This document shows positions 1 through 13,326 of a stretch of DNA of 64,000 bases, one piece after another. Source of the stretch: Unio delphinus (taxonomy: Eukaryota > Mollusca > Bivalvia > Unionida > Unionidae); contig JAQISU010000155.1 of assembly GCA_029339505.1 (NCBI GenBank), forward strand, positions 16,197,501 to 16,261,500, written 5' to 3'. The position numbers and the translations under genes are program-made. Below the pieces are notes generated by a model. It was not told the origin of the DNA. It worked only from the letters and a program-made list of their open reading frames with translations, and ran no database searches. Each line of letters starts with the position of its first letter. Position 1 is the first letter of the stretch.

Positions 1-1429
1 AACATTTTCAAACAAGAGCAGTTATTCTATCACGTATTCTTTTAAAGGTAACAAATGTGTAAATGAAACGGAACAACATTCTCTCTAAGGGAATAAATCC
101 TTTCATGCTGACGATTTTCGTCAGGAATTCAAGATCAGCTTATTTTTATTTTGGAATTGAGGAATGTTGAAACCATCTCTAATATTCTACAGCATTAACA
201 GGATTTTCATTTAACTGTTGTGTTGGCCACATTGAAAGACGTATTGACATCATTATAATTTAGGACCTACAAGATGTCAGGAAGAGTCCTGTGATGAAAA
301 TCCCATGTTTATATGACTTTATATTTTCAAGATCGCTGCCTTGGTGGCTTGAATGAATATGAAATCATAAGAATTCTTGTGGTAAAAGTACAATACAGAT
401 AACACGATCTCCAAGACGCACATTATGTTGACAATATAGGAAATTTTCAACAAACTTGACTTCATAGTCATTCAATAAAATCCCTATGCTGATGTGAACA
501 TTCATTCAGTAGAATAACGTTTCATGATTGTCATTGTAGCCAAATAGGTCAATGTCAAATCAGTCTTCTGTAACAAATTTCCTTGGCAATACTTGTTTCC
601 AGTCAAAAGGTGTAACCATATCAAGATTTTTAAGATACTGTTGTGACAGACATATTGGACATCATGCCACAAGCTCTTTGCAAGCTTGCGAAAAGCTAGT
701 TGAAGCTACACATGCTAATAATGGTGCTTGCACAAGCTTGCAAAATGAATTTTTCCAAGTCTGCAAGCTTGCAGCAAGTTAGTAAGGGTGCTTGCACAAG
801 CTTGCAAAATAAAGTTTTCCAAGTCTGCAAGCTTGCGTTCAAGCTTGCACATGGAATGTCTCCAAGTCTGCAAGCTTTGAAAATATAAAATTCATGCTTT
901 CAGAATCAATTGTACTCTTTAAGTGTGCAATCTTGCACTAGAATTTGATCAGTCATGAAAGTTGAAAATTGGCAGCTAACTATAGCGCATACAAGCGGTC
1001 ATGCAGTACCTATTGAAATGTTGGATATCCATTACATATCATGGGCAGTAAATAACATGTCCAATTTAAATGCTATTTTGTTTTTAGTTAATAGCATATG
1101 ATAATGCTACCCTTGTTAAATATATGTATATACATTTTCAATTTTTGCAGACATGCTAAACAGTTGAACTTAGCAGCTACATATATAAAATGTATTATAT
1201 CAATATTTCTTTATCTAAACTTAAATATGAACATTATTAATATATATTTCAAATTAAACTGATTTCTTGTCCTTGTGTAATATAAAATGTAATTTATTCA
1301 CACAAATATGTTCTATTCATTTAATGATTTGTCTTGTTTAAAATATCAGCCAGGTTAGATAAACCAAGGAGCTTTTTGTATATGAAATAAATTCTGGCTT
1401 TTTTCAGCGAGTGACATGGATTATAATCA
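1..1429. other. Non-coding DNA, left edge
   Basis: I see no coding exon here on either strand. The segment is AT-rich. It contains the AAGCTTGC-rich tandem repeat listed separately and phrases in the first 500 bases that resemble the degenerate array at 7.4-8.9 kb (for example text about GGCCACATT followed by GACATCATT). It may be intron of the AIF1-like gene, whose downstream exons would be expected to the left on the minus strand, but I could not find one in it. Confidence 0.5.
664..890. repeat. Short tandem repeat rich in CAAGCTTGC
   Basis: About two and a half copies of a roughly 75-bp unit built around GGTGCTTGCACAAGCTTGC and CCAAGTCTGCAAGCTTGC. The palindromic core CAAGCTTG recurs many times. 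Apparent short reading frames across it are by-products of the repeat. Confidence 0.75.
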
Positions 1430-2045
1430 TATAATTTGTGACAAGCGCACCTTCTATTTTAATAAATGCTTCGGCGCGTAGGATATATTTATTGTATCCT
1501 GAACTTAAAGTCCAATTCTTCCTCGTTAATTTGGCTGTATTGCGTTATTGGAATAAGACTAATTATCGCGTAAAGATTCAACTTTGGGAACCGGTGGGTC
1601 TATATCAAATGATTTGTCGGGTGTAGGTTTGAACATCTTATCATATATTTCTCGATCTAAATCGCGATCTCAAATTACATCCTGCTATTAAATTTGCAGC
1701 AAAATTTCTTTGTACTTGATCAGATCCTTGATTTATCAAGGTTGCTGGTTTTTGATTCGCGGCTTGGTTTGTTTTTTTAACTGACATTCGCAGGCATGAT
1801 TTCCGAGGATGCCAGTTTCACTGTCTGCAGAAAATGCCTTACTGGCCATATTAACAATAACATCAGCAGTTTTTCACCTATAACATTAATAGCTTTAATC
1901 GAAAAATGTTTTGCGATTGGTGTTATTTTGGGAGCCATTTTTGCAAATAACCACCGAATAACATTACATGACCATCTCCGTAAATTGTTCTACAAACGGT
2001 TAATCACGAGTTTACTACTGTGACCATAACAGGTGTATGATGCTA
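1430..2045 (-). pseudogene. Remnant of a third Polinton copy (capsid N-terminus plus pVI/pX-like gene)
   Basis: Read on the minus strand, 1640-2045 matches the small basic virion protein at 21926-22357 and its relative at 41734-42171, including the stretch around FARMAPK..AKQ..MKAIDVI in degraded form. 1430-1640 matches the first roughly 70 residues of the major capsid protein. Both are full of stops and shifts. The gene order (pVI/pX-like then capsid on the same strand) equals that of the two larger copies, which supports a common origin. It stops inside the capsid gene near where the 41-kb copy also stops. Confidence 0.7.
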
Positions 2046-2574
2046 GAGCAGTTGATAGAAATGTACATTTTAAATATGTATAACCAAGAAAGTTCACCAA
2101 ACGCATCAGCTTTTTTGTTACTTATCACCCCTATGCCCTAGTCGTACAACTAGTCACTAAAAAACATTAGCATCAGAATGAGTCTTCGTAATGTTGTAGG
2201 TCGTAGTTCAAGATATTCAGAATAATCTCAATGACCACATTGTACAAGACGCAGGCACATGGATATGCAACAAGAAATGCTGTATAATATGCAAGGAAGC
2301 ATACGCCCGAGACCCGTTCCGCTACATTAGTTAGTGAAGCATGACATCCTATATGCTGGCGAAACCACTGATTTCAGAAAATGAATTACTAAGAGTCACA
2401 TTTGCAACAAATCAACGCGAAGTTAACCAATCACTACAATTCATTTTGGACATTCTATAGATTCTCGAGAGGCATCTGACATATTCTAAATCACCTTTGG
2501 ACCGATATAGAATGCACACGTACGGCAAGATTCTGTATTCTACAACATGGTAATCATGATTTGTTTGTTTGTTT

Positions 2575-2770
2575 GATTACGATTTTTAACGTAGCTTTAA
2601 AAATTTGTCAGTCATATTGCTACGATGTCTGCAGTGAGGCAGTTTATAGTTATGTCTAGCATTAGGGCATCATGGGCTACATGTGCCACCCAGTCACATT
2701 ATCATGACACCAGACTGACCAGTCCTGACGCTAACCACTTAATGCTGAGCGCCTAGCGAAAAATGATCTA
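2575..2770 (-). repeat. SINE 3' fragment
   Basis: The text GGCATCATG..GTGCCACCCAGTCACATTAT..TGACACCAG and AATGCTGAGCGCC matches the body of the minus-strand SINE at 4225-4545, so this is a fragment of the same family without a recognisable tRNA-like head. Confidence 0.65.
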
Positions 2771-2878
2771 TAAAAGGAAAACAATGATCTTACAAATGCA
2801 GTCTTGTCCATAAATTAGTCAAGCACCAGAACATGATCTGCACCAAAAATGTTGACACAATTTGTACCCATACCAGTC

Positions 2879-2880
<2 letters not shown>

Positions 2881-2914
<34 letters not shown>
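2881..2914. repeat. (AGT)n microsatellite
   Basis: Eleven uninterrupted AGT units. The poly-serine frame across it is a by-product of the repeat. Confidence 0.97.
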
Positions 2915-3282
2915 TTGCCATCACGTTTTCAATACATCACTACAATATTCTTATAACAATTTTACTGCTTTATCTACACAAAACTGTACACAAATATATT
3001 TTGATGCATACTAATTTATGTATACACCGAGGCCGTTATATTTATTAATCTGACATCGGACTATTTATTCAGTCTCAGCAGTCAATATAGAACAATGACA
3101 CGAAATTATCGATTTACCGGAATGTCATACAAATATTGAGTGCTTATTTATCTTTAAACTTGTCAGTAGATATATATTATATTACTAAGAAAACAGCAAT
3201 AAAACGTTTTTTTTTCTTCAAAAAACAACACATTTTTCAAACAATCAACAATTTCTTGCGAAAACGTATTACTTTGTTTTGA

Positions 3283-4075
3283 GGCCCCGAGTTGCCGAGT
3301 GATCTAAAGCGCTCTCCGTTACGGATCGCTGCCATCTCGTCTGCGTGTGTTCGAGTCTAAGATTCGGCTTATGTAGTTATGTGAGACAGCTTGCCAGTAG
3401 CTTCTCGTGGGTCGGTAGTTCTTTCCGGGGGGTTTCCTGGGTTCTTCCTCCACCAATAATACTGGCCGCCAGAGTTGTCAGATCCGCGGTTTCCTCGCCC
3501 AATTGGGGATCCTTTCGAAATTTTGTTGCGTGAAATATTTCCAGATTGCGGTTTGCGGTTTTTTGGGTAGGTTTCTGATTTGTGTCGCCGTACATTTCGT
3601 TGAATCAAATTGCTATTAATTACTCCCCATTCAGTTTCACAATGGCGCTAGTGACCATAATATATACAAATCTTAATGAATCCATTATTCTGGATGTATC
3701 TCCATAGATGTATCTCACATTGTTATTTTTTTTTAAATTGCGGAACATGAAGAACCAAGCGCGCTTCAAATTTCAAATTTCAATTAAGCTAGCATATCAA
3801 TAGCATATCAATGCTGGTAACTGTAGCATATAGGGCGGAGGCACTATTATCACTTTATCACTGTTATAATATTTTTACAAATTACATGGATGGTATTTGG
3901 TTCTTATTTGCTCTTCAGATTATAATCTTCAAATTGGGCGGTTTTTAGGCTGCTTTTTAAAGGTACACGGGCGGGAATTTAAAAAAGTATCTGGCAACAC
4001 TGCTGGCCGCCATGTATAGCATATCGTGTGCTGCAAATGGCGTTAAACCCTACAACAACAACAACAACATTACTT
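3283..4075 (+). repeat. tRNA-derived SINE, split by a hAT MITE
   Basis: The head (3283-3365) has tRNA-like A and B boxes (GCCGAGTGATCTAAAGCGC and GTTCGAGTC). The body continues through CTTCCTCCACCAATAATACTG, is interrupted at 3470-4002, and resumes with GCCATGTATAGC..GTTAAACCCTACAAC followed by an (ACA)n tail. The same 3' end is seen at about 12715-12768 (plus) and, inverted, near 39790-39840. Confidence 0.85.
3470..4002. mobile_element. hAT-type MITE, 533 bp
   Basis: Termini CAGAGTTGTCAGATCC and GTATCTGGCAACACTG form imperfect inverted repeats beginning with CAG, as in hAT elements. They are flanked by a perfect 8-bp target duplication CTGGCCGC (3462-3469 and 4003-4010), the size made by hAT transposases. 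No coding capacity is seen. Both ends match the 1.3-kb element at 39976-41283, so this looks like an internally deleted derivative moved in trans by that family. Confidence 0.9.
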
Positions 4076-4170
4076 TTTTTTGATGATACACATTGTTTTG
4101 TCTTCTGCGTAATTTATCGTTGGTTTAGCTACAATGTCAGTCACTCCAGTAATAGTCAAGTACGTAATTA

Positions 4171-4172
<2 letters not shown>

Positions 4173-4219
<47 letters not shown>
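4173..4219. repeat. (GT)n microsatellite
   Basis: Uninterrupted GT dinucleotide run. Confidence 0.97.
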
Positions 4220-4221
<2 letters not shown>

Positions 4222-4224
4222 ATT

Positions 4225-4545
4225 TTGATTTTAACGTAGTTTTAACAAGGTTTTAAGTCATATGGCCACAATGTTTGAACGGTGGCATTTTTTTGTGATG
4301 TCTAGTACCGGGGCATCATGTAATAGACAGGCAACATAGTGCCACACCCAGTCACATTATTCTGACAAAAGGCCGACCATGCATAACATTGACCTCAAAA
4401 TGTTGAGCGCCAAGCGAGGCAGATGCAAGTACCATTTGTATAAGTCTTTGGCATGAATCGGCCGCAGTTTGAACTTGCGACCTTCAGCATCCAAAACGGA
4501 CGCTCTAACCACTTCGGCCACAGAGGTGGTCACATGAGCGGTCAC
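4225..4545 (-). repeat. tRNA-derived SINE, second family
   Basis: On the minus strand the head at about 4545-4450 reads like a tRNA: GGCCGAAGTGGTTAGAGCG (A box) and AAGTTCAAACT (B box). The body follows with CTTATACAAATGGTACTTGC and TGACTGGGTGTGGCAC. Fragments of this family occur at 2575-2770, 10840-10920 and 59490-59620. The SINE that received the Polinton (12965-13032 and 28011-28085) also belongs here. Confidence 0.8.
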
Positions 4546-4623
4546 TTAAATTGGTAATATTCAAATACAAAACGCATCTGCTTAAAGAGTGGCACCAAAG
4601 TATACTAATAGAAGAGCACTTAC

Positions 4624-4665
4624 CGATATTTCCGTTCTGGTCATGCTCGAATTCCAGAAATTTAA
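4624..4665 (-). CDS. AIF1: Exon of an AIF1-like EF-hand protein (42 nt)
   Basis: On the minus strand a CAG acceptor (4668-4666) is followed by 42 nt in phase 1 and a GTAAGTG donor (4623-4617). The codons read VKFLEFEHDQNGNI. Joined in frame to the exon at 6967-7033 this matches the part of allograft inflammatory factor 1 around the first EF-hand (family pattern KLE.FK.K.MEFDLN..GDI). AIF1 is a small calcium- and actin-binding protein of immune cells, studied in bivalve haemocytes. The next exon, expected at lower coordinates with the LKRMMEKLG motif, was not found and probably lies outside the window. Recognition rests on a 14-residue match plus matching splice phase. Confidence 0.75.
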
Positions 4666-4873
4666 CTGAAAAGGTAAGAAACTTCCTCATGTGATTGTGA
4701 AGGAAGAAAATGCACATTATACAATACGAATACCTTTTTCCCGCGTAATCAAAATTTACTCGTAATAAATATAACTAGACCTATTGGTGAACATTGTACG
4801 TACCACACTACCTTTCTCGACTAAAATAGTTAAATATTTTCATCCTTGCGAAGATTAGCCAATACAGTACATC

Positions 4874-4922
<49 letters not shown>
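4874..4922. repeat. (AAT)n microsatellite
   Basis: Sixteen or so AAT units, inside the intron between the two AIF1-like exons. Confidence 0.97.
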
Positions 4923-4926
<4 letters not shown>

Positions 4927-5324
4927 TGAGGACCTTATTTACCGCCTAATCTTTAGAAGCTCTAAGATCTTTGCATCTATAATGATATGACTACAAAAAA
5001 ACACCATAAAATAAAAAAACAAACAATGCTGAAAAAATGTAATGTTCTGCTCTAATAATTGCAATTTCAAAAAACTACTCTTCTATTATGAATTTCATCA
5101 CAACTCTCTTGCAGTACGAGGAACAAATACACACATTATTTAAGTTTAAAGGATGAACTACGTTGCATTTTGTTCGTGGCAAATGGTATATGGTATATAC
5201 TCGTTTATAAGACGAGTCCAAATACAAAGTACTCTGGTCCAGATATGCCGTCGATATCTGCATTTTGTCAAAAGTTGGCAGCAGAACAAACCACATAGAC
5301 TCTGATCAGTTGACACATTAAGCT

Positions 5325-6070
5325 ATTATTAGAAGCGTACTAGAATTTGTGTAGACAATATATTTGTATAAGGATGATCTGTAGGTGTACTAGAATGTGT
5401 AATGACAATATATATGTACTAAGAGGAATTATCAGTGTACTATACTGTGCGGTGTATTTGTACAAACAGAAGCTATAAGTGTACTAAAATGTGATGACAA
5501 TAGTATTGGACAAAGAGGAACTATGAGAGTACTAGAGCGTTTAATGAAAATATATTTTTACTAGGAGGAACTGTAGGTGTACTAGAATGTATGATGATAA
5601 TATATACGTGTGTCAGAATGTGTAATGACTTTAGTTTTGTACAAAGAGAAACTATTAGTGTAGTACAATGTGCGATTATCATATATTTGTACAAAGAGGA
5701 ATCATAGTGTACCAAAATGAGTGATTACAATATATTTGTAAAAAGAGGAACTATAAGTGTACTAAAATGTGTGATGACATTATATTTGTACAAAGCGGAA
5801 ACAGACGTTTATCAGAATGTGCGATTACAATATATTTGCACAAAGAATAACTATAAGTGTACTAGAATGTGTGATGACAATATATTAACACGAAGGAGAA
5901 TTATAAGTGAAACAGAATGTGTAATAAGAATATATTTGCACAAAGAGTAACTTTAAGTGTATTTAATGTGATGACGATATATTTGTACAAAGAGAAACTA
6001 TAAGTGTACTATAATGTGTAATGACAATATATTTGTACAAGGAACTAAACGTGTGATAGAATGTGTGCAG
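5325..6070. repeat. Degenerate tandem array, unit about 55-60 bp
   Basis: Some thirteen diverged copies of a unit with consensus phrases AAGTGTACTAGAATGTGTGA, TGACAATATATTTGTAC and AAAGAGGAACTAT. Copies vary in length. It lies in the intron between the AIF1-like exons. Reading frames that cross it repeat the same peptide and are not genes. Confidence 0.85.
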
Positions 6071-6594
6071 TAAGTAACATAATATAAGATGTCTACCCTG
6101 ATATTTATTGTGTATGAGTTGACGTCTTACGTTCAAAATAACGGCGTTGTGTAGCGTGTCCCATGGTGATCTGAGAAGGGGAACTGGATGCCAAACTTTC
6201 GGAAACATTTCAAAACACTCGAATCCCATATTAACACTTATCCACAAATTAAAGTATAATTCCTTTAGTTGGGACTATATTCACTCTGATGTAATTTTCC
6301 TCCCTTTTAGGAATCAAATTCTAACAAATATAGGTAGACGTTTTATTAAGTTCGATTGACAGACATTGTCGTGTGCTGAAAAGGACGGTAATCGTGGAAT
6401 TCACAAGTCAGTTAAAGTTTCATTCACGAAATGAAGCTATTCTATCGCGTTCAACAACATGCATGTTTCTATTCAATTCGTTAAAGAAGTATATCCCATA
6501 TAAAACTGAAAGCCGAACGTCATCCACAACGCTGTTTTTTTTAAAGTAAGACGTGGACCGAAAATAAAATATCAAAGTAGACGTCTGACATTGT

Positions 6595-6780
6595 AGGACA
6601 AGAATGTATCATGACAGTCTACATGTACATAGAGAAACTGTAAGATTACAAGAATGTGTGAAAACAATATACGTGTACAGTTGAGAAATACCAGTGTACT
6701 GCAATGTGTGATAACATTCTACTTGTACACTGGGGAACTACAAGTGTACTGTAGTGTGTGATAACAATATAATGGTACAA
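6595..6780. repeat. Outlying block of the roughly 58-bp array
   Basis: Three more diverged copies of the unit at 5325-6070 (TGTACAGTTGAGAAATACCA, AGTGTACTGCAATGTGTGA), separated from the main block by about 500 bp of unrelated sequence. Confidence 0.75.
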
Positions 6781-6966
6781 TTAAAACTTTTTAAATCAAG
6801 AAGTAAAATACATTCTCTGTTCTTTATCCATGACTGATTAAAAACTGGTATTCTCGTGACTGCCGTTCTCTGCACTTGGAAATTTGATATTCAATAATAC
6901 AAAGTGAATTCCATGCTTAACACAAATAACATCATTAAAATTTCTAAAAGAATAATATTATCTTAC

Positions 6967-7033
6967 CTTTGAAAGCATTCAGCTTTTCAGGCAGCTCTTC
7001 CACATCGCTGTAGTCGGGGCTTTCTGTAACTTC
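6967..7033 (-). CDS. AIF1: Exon of an AIF1-like EF-hand protein (67 nt)
   Basis: On the minus strand a polypyrimidine tract and CAG (7036-7034) precede 67 nt that read EVTESPDYSDVEELPEKLNA then FK in phase 0, with one extra base before a GTAAGA donor (6966-6961). The family pattern here is (F)L.DPKYSS.EDLP.KLE.FK, just before the first EF-hand. The 1-base overhang exactly fits the phase-1 start of the exon at 4624-4665, which is independent support that both belong to one transcript. Upstream exons (the GGKAFG region) should lie at higher coordinates on the minus strand. I did not find them before the Polinton. Confidence 0.78.
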
Positions 7034-7036
7034 CTG

Positions 7037-8930
7037 AAAAACACACAATTATATACAAACATGTGCAACAAAATGAAAAGGCAATTATTTGTCATCATTT
7101 AAGAAGATCGTCTCAATCTGCATTTCTGAACCAATCAGACACAATAACAGGTCTTCTCGTGAATAAGCAGTCTTGATGTGACTTTCAGTTTAGAAGTAGA
7201 AGCGATGGCTATTTCCAAGACGGCTTTCAAGGCGGAAACATATGATGTCAGATAAGGACCATTTTCATTCAGAGTCGAATATACATCATTAACCTTTTGA
7301 TGAAAACCCTTTGTCCACACAAAGTCATAACTCTTTAAATAATGTAAACTACAAAACGTATCATAATCATGAATACATTTTTAACAAGAGTTCATCGAAG
7401 GGACTGGTTCAATAATAATGGCTTATGAAAAATTCCGAGAGTTCAACGAAAGATCATTTCTTTCTTTTAAATGCTGAGTGTTGAAATCATCGTTGACATT
7501 ATTCAACGATAACCCGATTTTCAAATTAACTGATGTGTTGGATATATTGGATGTCAGCTTGGCACCATTCATTGTGCTGAATGATTGTATTAACTTTCTA
7601 ATTCCTACAAGCTGTATTTACATTGGTTAATTCGAAGGTCACCGTAGCATGACTCTTTAGCGATCTATGTCAGATTTTCACGTAGGACCAGAAAGGCTTC
7701 ATAAGAAGTTGTCTGGTGGAAAATCCTTGTTGATATTACTTTCTGTTTTCGATGAGGAAACATAACAAGATTATCAATATATATGCAATTAGAGCCATAA
7801 TTGATTACAGGTTTGAAACATTTCTTTCTTAGTACCAGCTATATATATACATCATAAGAAGTCATTTAGTGAAAGCATAATGTCGATATGGCCAACCATA
7901 GAAAATGTAGTGATAACAATATTTCAAAATGGCCACGGTGGAAGTCATATTAGACGTCGGATCGGCACCATTTATATTTATGACTCCAAAAGATAATATT
8001 TACACTTACAGTGAAATCCCAATCTGACATCAGTATTCAAGAAGAAACAGTGATAATAAGAATTCAAGATGGCCACAATGGCTGGCATATTGAACTTAGG
8101 ACCAACCAGGCATCAAACAATTTTGTTTAATAAAAATGACATGTTGGTACGACAATCCATTCAGGAGGAATAGATGAAATGATATTTTCAAAGTGGCCGC
8201 TCTTGTGACCATATTGGACATCAGACAGTCATCATTGTTATTTCGACCAACTATAAATCATAAGATGTTTTCTTGAAAGAACATTACTTTCCCTTCAGAA
8301 TGATTAGCAATAATATATTTACAATGTAGCAGCTCTGTTGGACATATTGGCTATCTGTTCAGTGCTATTTTTTTCATTAAGATTAAATAGGCACAATAAG
8401 ACGTCTTCTGGTGCACATCACGTGCCAATATTACATTCCGTTCAGGTGGAGTAGCCTAATCTACGTTGCCATGATCACTGCTTTGGCGGATATGCTGGAT
8501 ATCAAATCGGCAATATTTTCATTTTAGAATTCATAAGATTTCTTTTGGTAAACGTCCATGTTGATATAACCACCCATTTAGGGGAGTAGAGATAATAAAG
8601 TTGTATAGATGACCGCTGTGGGCCATATTTGATATCAGATTGTCATAATGTTCATCTGGGACCAAGCAGACAAGATGTCTTTTGGTGAAAGCACCATGTC
8701 AATATGCCTTCTTATTTAGAAGAAGTAGCGATAACAAGAGTATGTAGTGGCCATATAGAACATGAAATAGGCACTATTTTCATTTAGGCCCCAAGAGACG
8801 ATTGAATGAATGTGGGTGGAAACTTTCCTGGCAATTCTTCAATTAGTTTATGAGAAATAACATTAAAAATCTTGTGCTAATAGACGGACAAACGACGGAC
8901 GACCTACAACAGTACATCCCATAAGCTCTT
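7037..8930. repeat. Ancient degenerate array, unit about 175-185 bp
   Basis: From about 7440 to 8890 a phrase recurs roughly eight times with heavy divergence: AAGATGGCCACAATGGC, CATATTGGACATCAGA, CACCATTTTCATTTA, AAGATGTCTTCTGGTGAAA, TGTTGATATTAC, ATTCAGGAGGAGTAG and GATAACAAGATT. The first 500 bp of the window contain similar text. No exon seen. 7037-7440 is unremarkable intron-like sequence. Confidence 0.65.
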
Positions 8931-8934
8931 CTAA

Positions 8935-9180
8935 GCTCCAGGTGGCGAAATGGTCTAAGGTGATCGTCTTTACGGATCACTGATGTTTCACTTCTGTCCG
9001 CATGGGTTCGAGTCTCGGATCAGCCAATGCTGTAATATGAAAACTCTTGCCAGAAGCTTCCTATGGGTCAGTGATATCTTGCTGAAGTCTTCTTTCATCA
9101 AAGAAACTGGTCGCCATTTACGAAAAATGTAGCTCAACCTATTCAACCACAAACCCATAAGCTGGTATAGCCTATGACCA
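8935..9180 (+). repeat. tRNA-derived SINE
   Basis: Head with GGTGGCGAAATGGTCTAAGG (A box) and GGGTTCGAGTC (B box), followed by the family body CTTGCCAGAAGCTTCCTATG and the 3' text around GGTATAGCCTATGAC. Plus orientation, same family as 3283-4075 but diverged. Confidence 0.75.
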
Positions 9181-10478
9181 GTCGAGTAAAACCAAACACT
9201 TATCTAATAGATGTAGTGCCCATATACCATCCTCTATCCTGCATCCACTCCGCCTCCCCGAAAAGCAAATTTACTGTAAGGATCGCCTTATTTATGGCAT
9301 CTAGAGCAGCCTCCCTCCTGGATAATAGTTGGCCATACGCCTTACCACCTGAAGAAAGAACCATAGAAAATAAACCAAACTGTCGTCATGATAGGCAGAT
9401 CACAAAATTATCTTGCTAATATAATCATCTCGTCAAATTATTTATTGAACTGTGATTTAGAAAATGTTGAAGTCTATTTCTGTAATTTCTCGCAAGAGTA
9501 AAAATGTATGGTAAAGAATCAACAATTTCTTTCATAGCGAAATATTTTAAACTTTAACTTTGAATCTTGATTAACTACTAAGAAAATAAGTATTTTATTT
9601 TGAAAAATTGCTTTCGTCACCCTATCAGTTCAAATCATATATTGAACCTTAAACATCGCAGTTCAACAAAATGAAGGATATGTATATCTTTTGCTCCGAT
9701 TAATTGATATGATCGAATATTGGCATCCTTTTTTGAAATTATCAATTAGTCGATTCAGATTTTGTGTGATCTATTGTAATCCAAATTTACAGATTGTTCT
9801 GCTCCCATCCTGTTATTTCGGACTTTCCGATTTTGGGAAGACATTATTTACCATATTAATCAAATTTAATTGAGCATCGATTGGTAGGTAGAAATTAATG
9901 AGCAATTGTAAAATTGTATCGGATTCAAACATCAAATTTGTGTGTGTGTTTGTGCGTGATTGCGAAAAAGTATATTGATCAAGAGCAGCTAAGAACTTGA
10001 CTAATGTTAGATATGGCAAAACTATGAGCGAGGACTGATAAAATCGATATGGATTACTGGTCATTTTTATCAGGCTATAATGTATATTGAATGAGCAACT
10101 GAAGAATTCGAACACTCTTAAACTCCATTTATTGCTGTTGAAAAGGTTGTATATTTAACGCGTGATTCGATAAACTGTTATCACTGTTGTGAAGAGGGAA
10201 GTAAATATCATACGACAGTAAATAACAAATGAAGTGAAAAAATTCATAATACATCGGCAAGATTAATTTTTAGTTTCATTCTTGACATATGTGGTTTGTA
10301 ATTTTTGTTCAATAATAATAAGGAAATACACGAAGTGAAAAATTTCATTATATGGTGCTGCTTCTCATATTGAAATATCTTCCGATAATCCGGATTATCA
10401 ACTTGTACTGACCACTTTCATGTCCTCGAAATGAAACTAATTTGTAAATCACAACTCCAACATGACAGAATAACATAA
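9181..10478. other. Non-coding DNA
   Basis: I see no exon, transposon or RNA gene that I can support. Short frames of 60-100 codons occur but show no domain, no splice-consistent structure and biased AT-rich composition. Confidence 0.5.
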
Positions 10479-10833
10479 ATCAGAAAGAGACAAAATATAA
10501 TATAATCTCATATGGTTATAATAGAGATCAACGTGACGTATATCAGAAAGAGACAAAATATAATATAATCACATCTAGTTATAATAGAGATCAACGTAAC
10601 GTATATCAGAAACGGACAAAATAGAATATAATCTCATATAGTTATAATAGAGATCAACGTGACGTATATCAGAAAGAGACTAAATAGAATATAATCTCAA
10701 CCAGTTATAATATAGATCAACGTGACGTATATCAGAAACAGACAAAATAGAAAATAATTTTATATAGTTATAATAGAGATAAGCGTCACGTATATCAGAA
10801 ACAAACAAGTGGAATATTATCTCATGTAGTGCT
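10479..10833. repeat. 63-bp satellite-like tandem array
   Basis: The phrase ATCAGAAAGAGACAAAAT begins at 10479, 10542, 10605, 10668, 10731 and 10794, so the period is exactly 63 bp five times in a row with no indel. Each unit carries AGAGATCAACGTGACGTAT, with a TGACGT core in most copies. Copies differ by a few substitutions. Confidence 0.95.
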
Positions 10834-12770
<1,937 letters not shown>

Positions 12771-12964
12771 ATTAATGGCATATTTTATTGTTTGCTCAAT
12801 CCGGGCAACAACAACGTGGTAGGTCATTTCCTAGATACCGATAATAGAAAATACAATGACAGATGGGGATCATAGCGCCACCATAACACTTACGTATATT
12901 TGGACTAACTTCCATAGGGTCCTAGAACTATACACTTTATCCTTTCTATATTATTCATCTTGAT

Positions 12965-13032
12965 GCTGAGCGCTTAACGAGGCAGCTGTTATTACCATTT
13001 TTATAAGTCTTTGGTGTGACTATGCCGGGGTT
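12965..13032 (-). repeat. Left part of the SINE that received the Polinton
   Basis: Text GATGCTGAGCGCTTAACGAG and TTTTATAAGTCTTTGG matches the minus-strand SINE at 4380-4460. It breaks at 13032 exactly where the Polinton begins and continues at 28011 with GGGTTCGAACCC. The last bases GGGTT are repeated at 28011-28015 (target duplication). Confidence 0.85.
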
Positions 13033-13326
13033 AGCAGCAGAAGGGGCGAATCAGACAACATTTTTAGACAAGTTTTCACTAAAATCACGCTTAAAAACAA
13101 TGAAACCAATGACATCAGGCCCCAATGTGTGTGTGAATCTGATATCGTTTCATGGATTAGGTCCCAAAAAAAAAATGAAAAAATCAATGAAATTAATGAA
13201 ATCCTCCATCGATTTTTTGGGAAAAAGAAACTACAACGTCGTTGTCACTCACCCCTTCTGCTGCTATGGGTTAACCGAATATTTGATCCAGTCCGATACG
13301 ATATCGTGTTCGAGGGTCATGTAAAT
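13033..13326. repeat. Left terminal inverted repeat, 294 bp
   Basis: Matches the reverse complement of 27717-28010 with only a few substitutions and small A-run differences. It starts with AG, as Polintons do. The terminal 14-mer AGCAGCAGAAGGGG recurs inverted at 13252-13265. The inner 55 bp encode the last residues and stop codon of the packaging ATPase, so the gene ends inside the repeat. Confidence 0.95.

Noticed and set aside
1796..2023. Plus-strand 75-codon ORF
   Set aside because: It is antisense to a degraded pVI/pX-like Polinton gene on the minus strand.
5325..6070. CRISPR array or protein-coding repeat gene
   Set aside because: Repeats are degenerate and adjacent without constant-length unique spacers; eukaryotic context. 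Frames across it are just the repeat translated.
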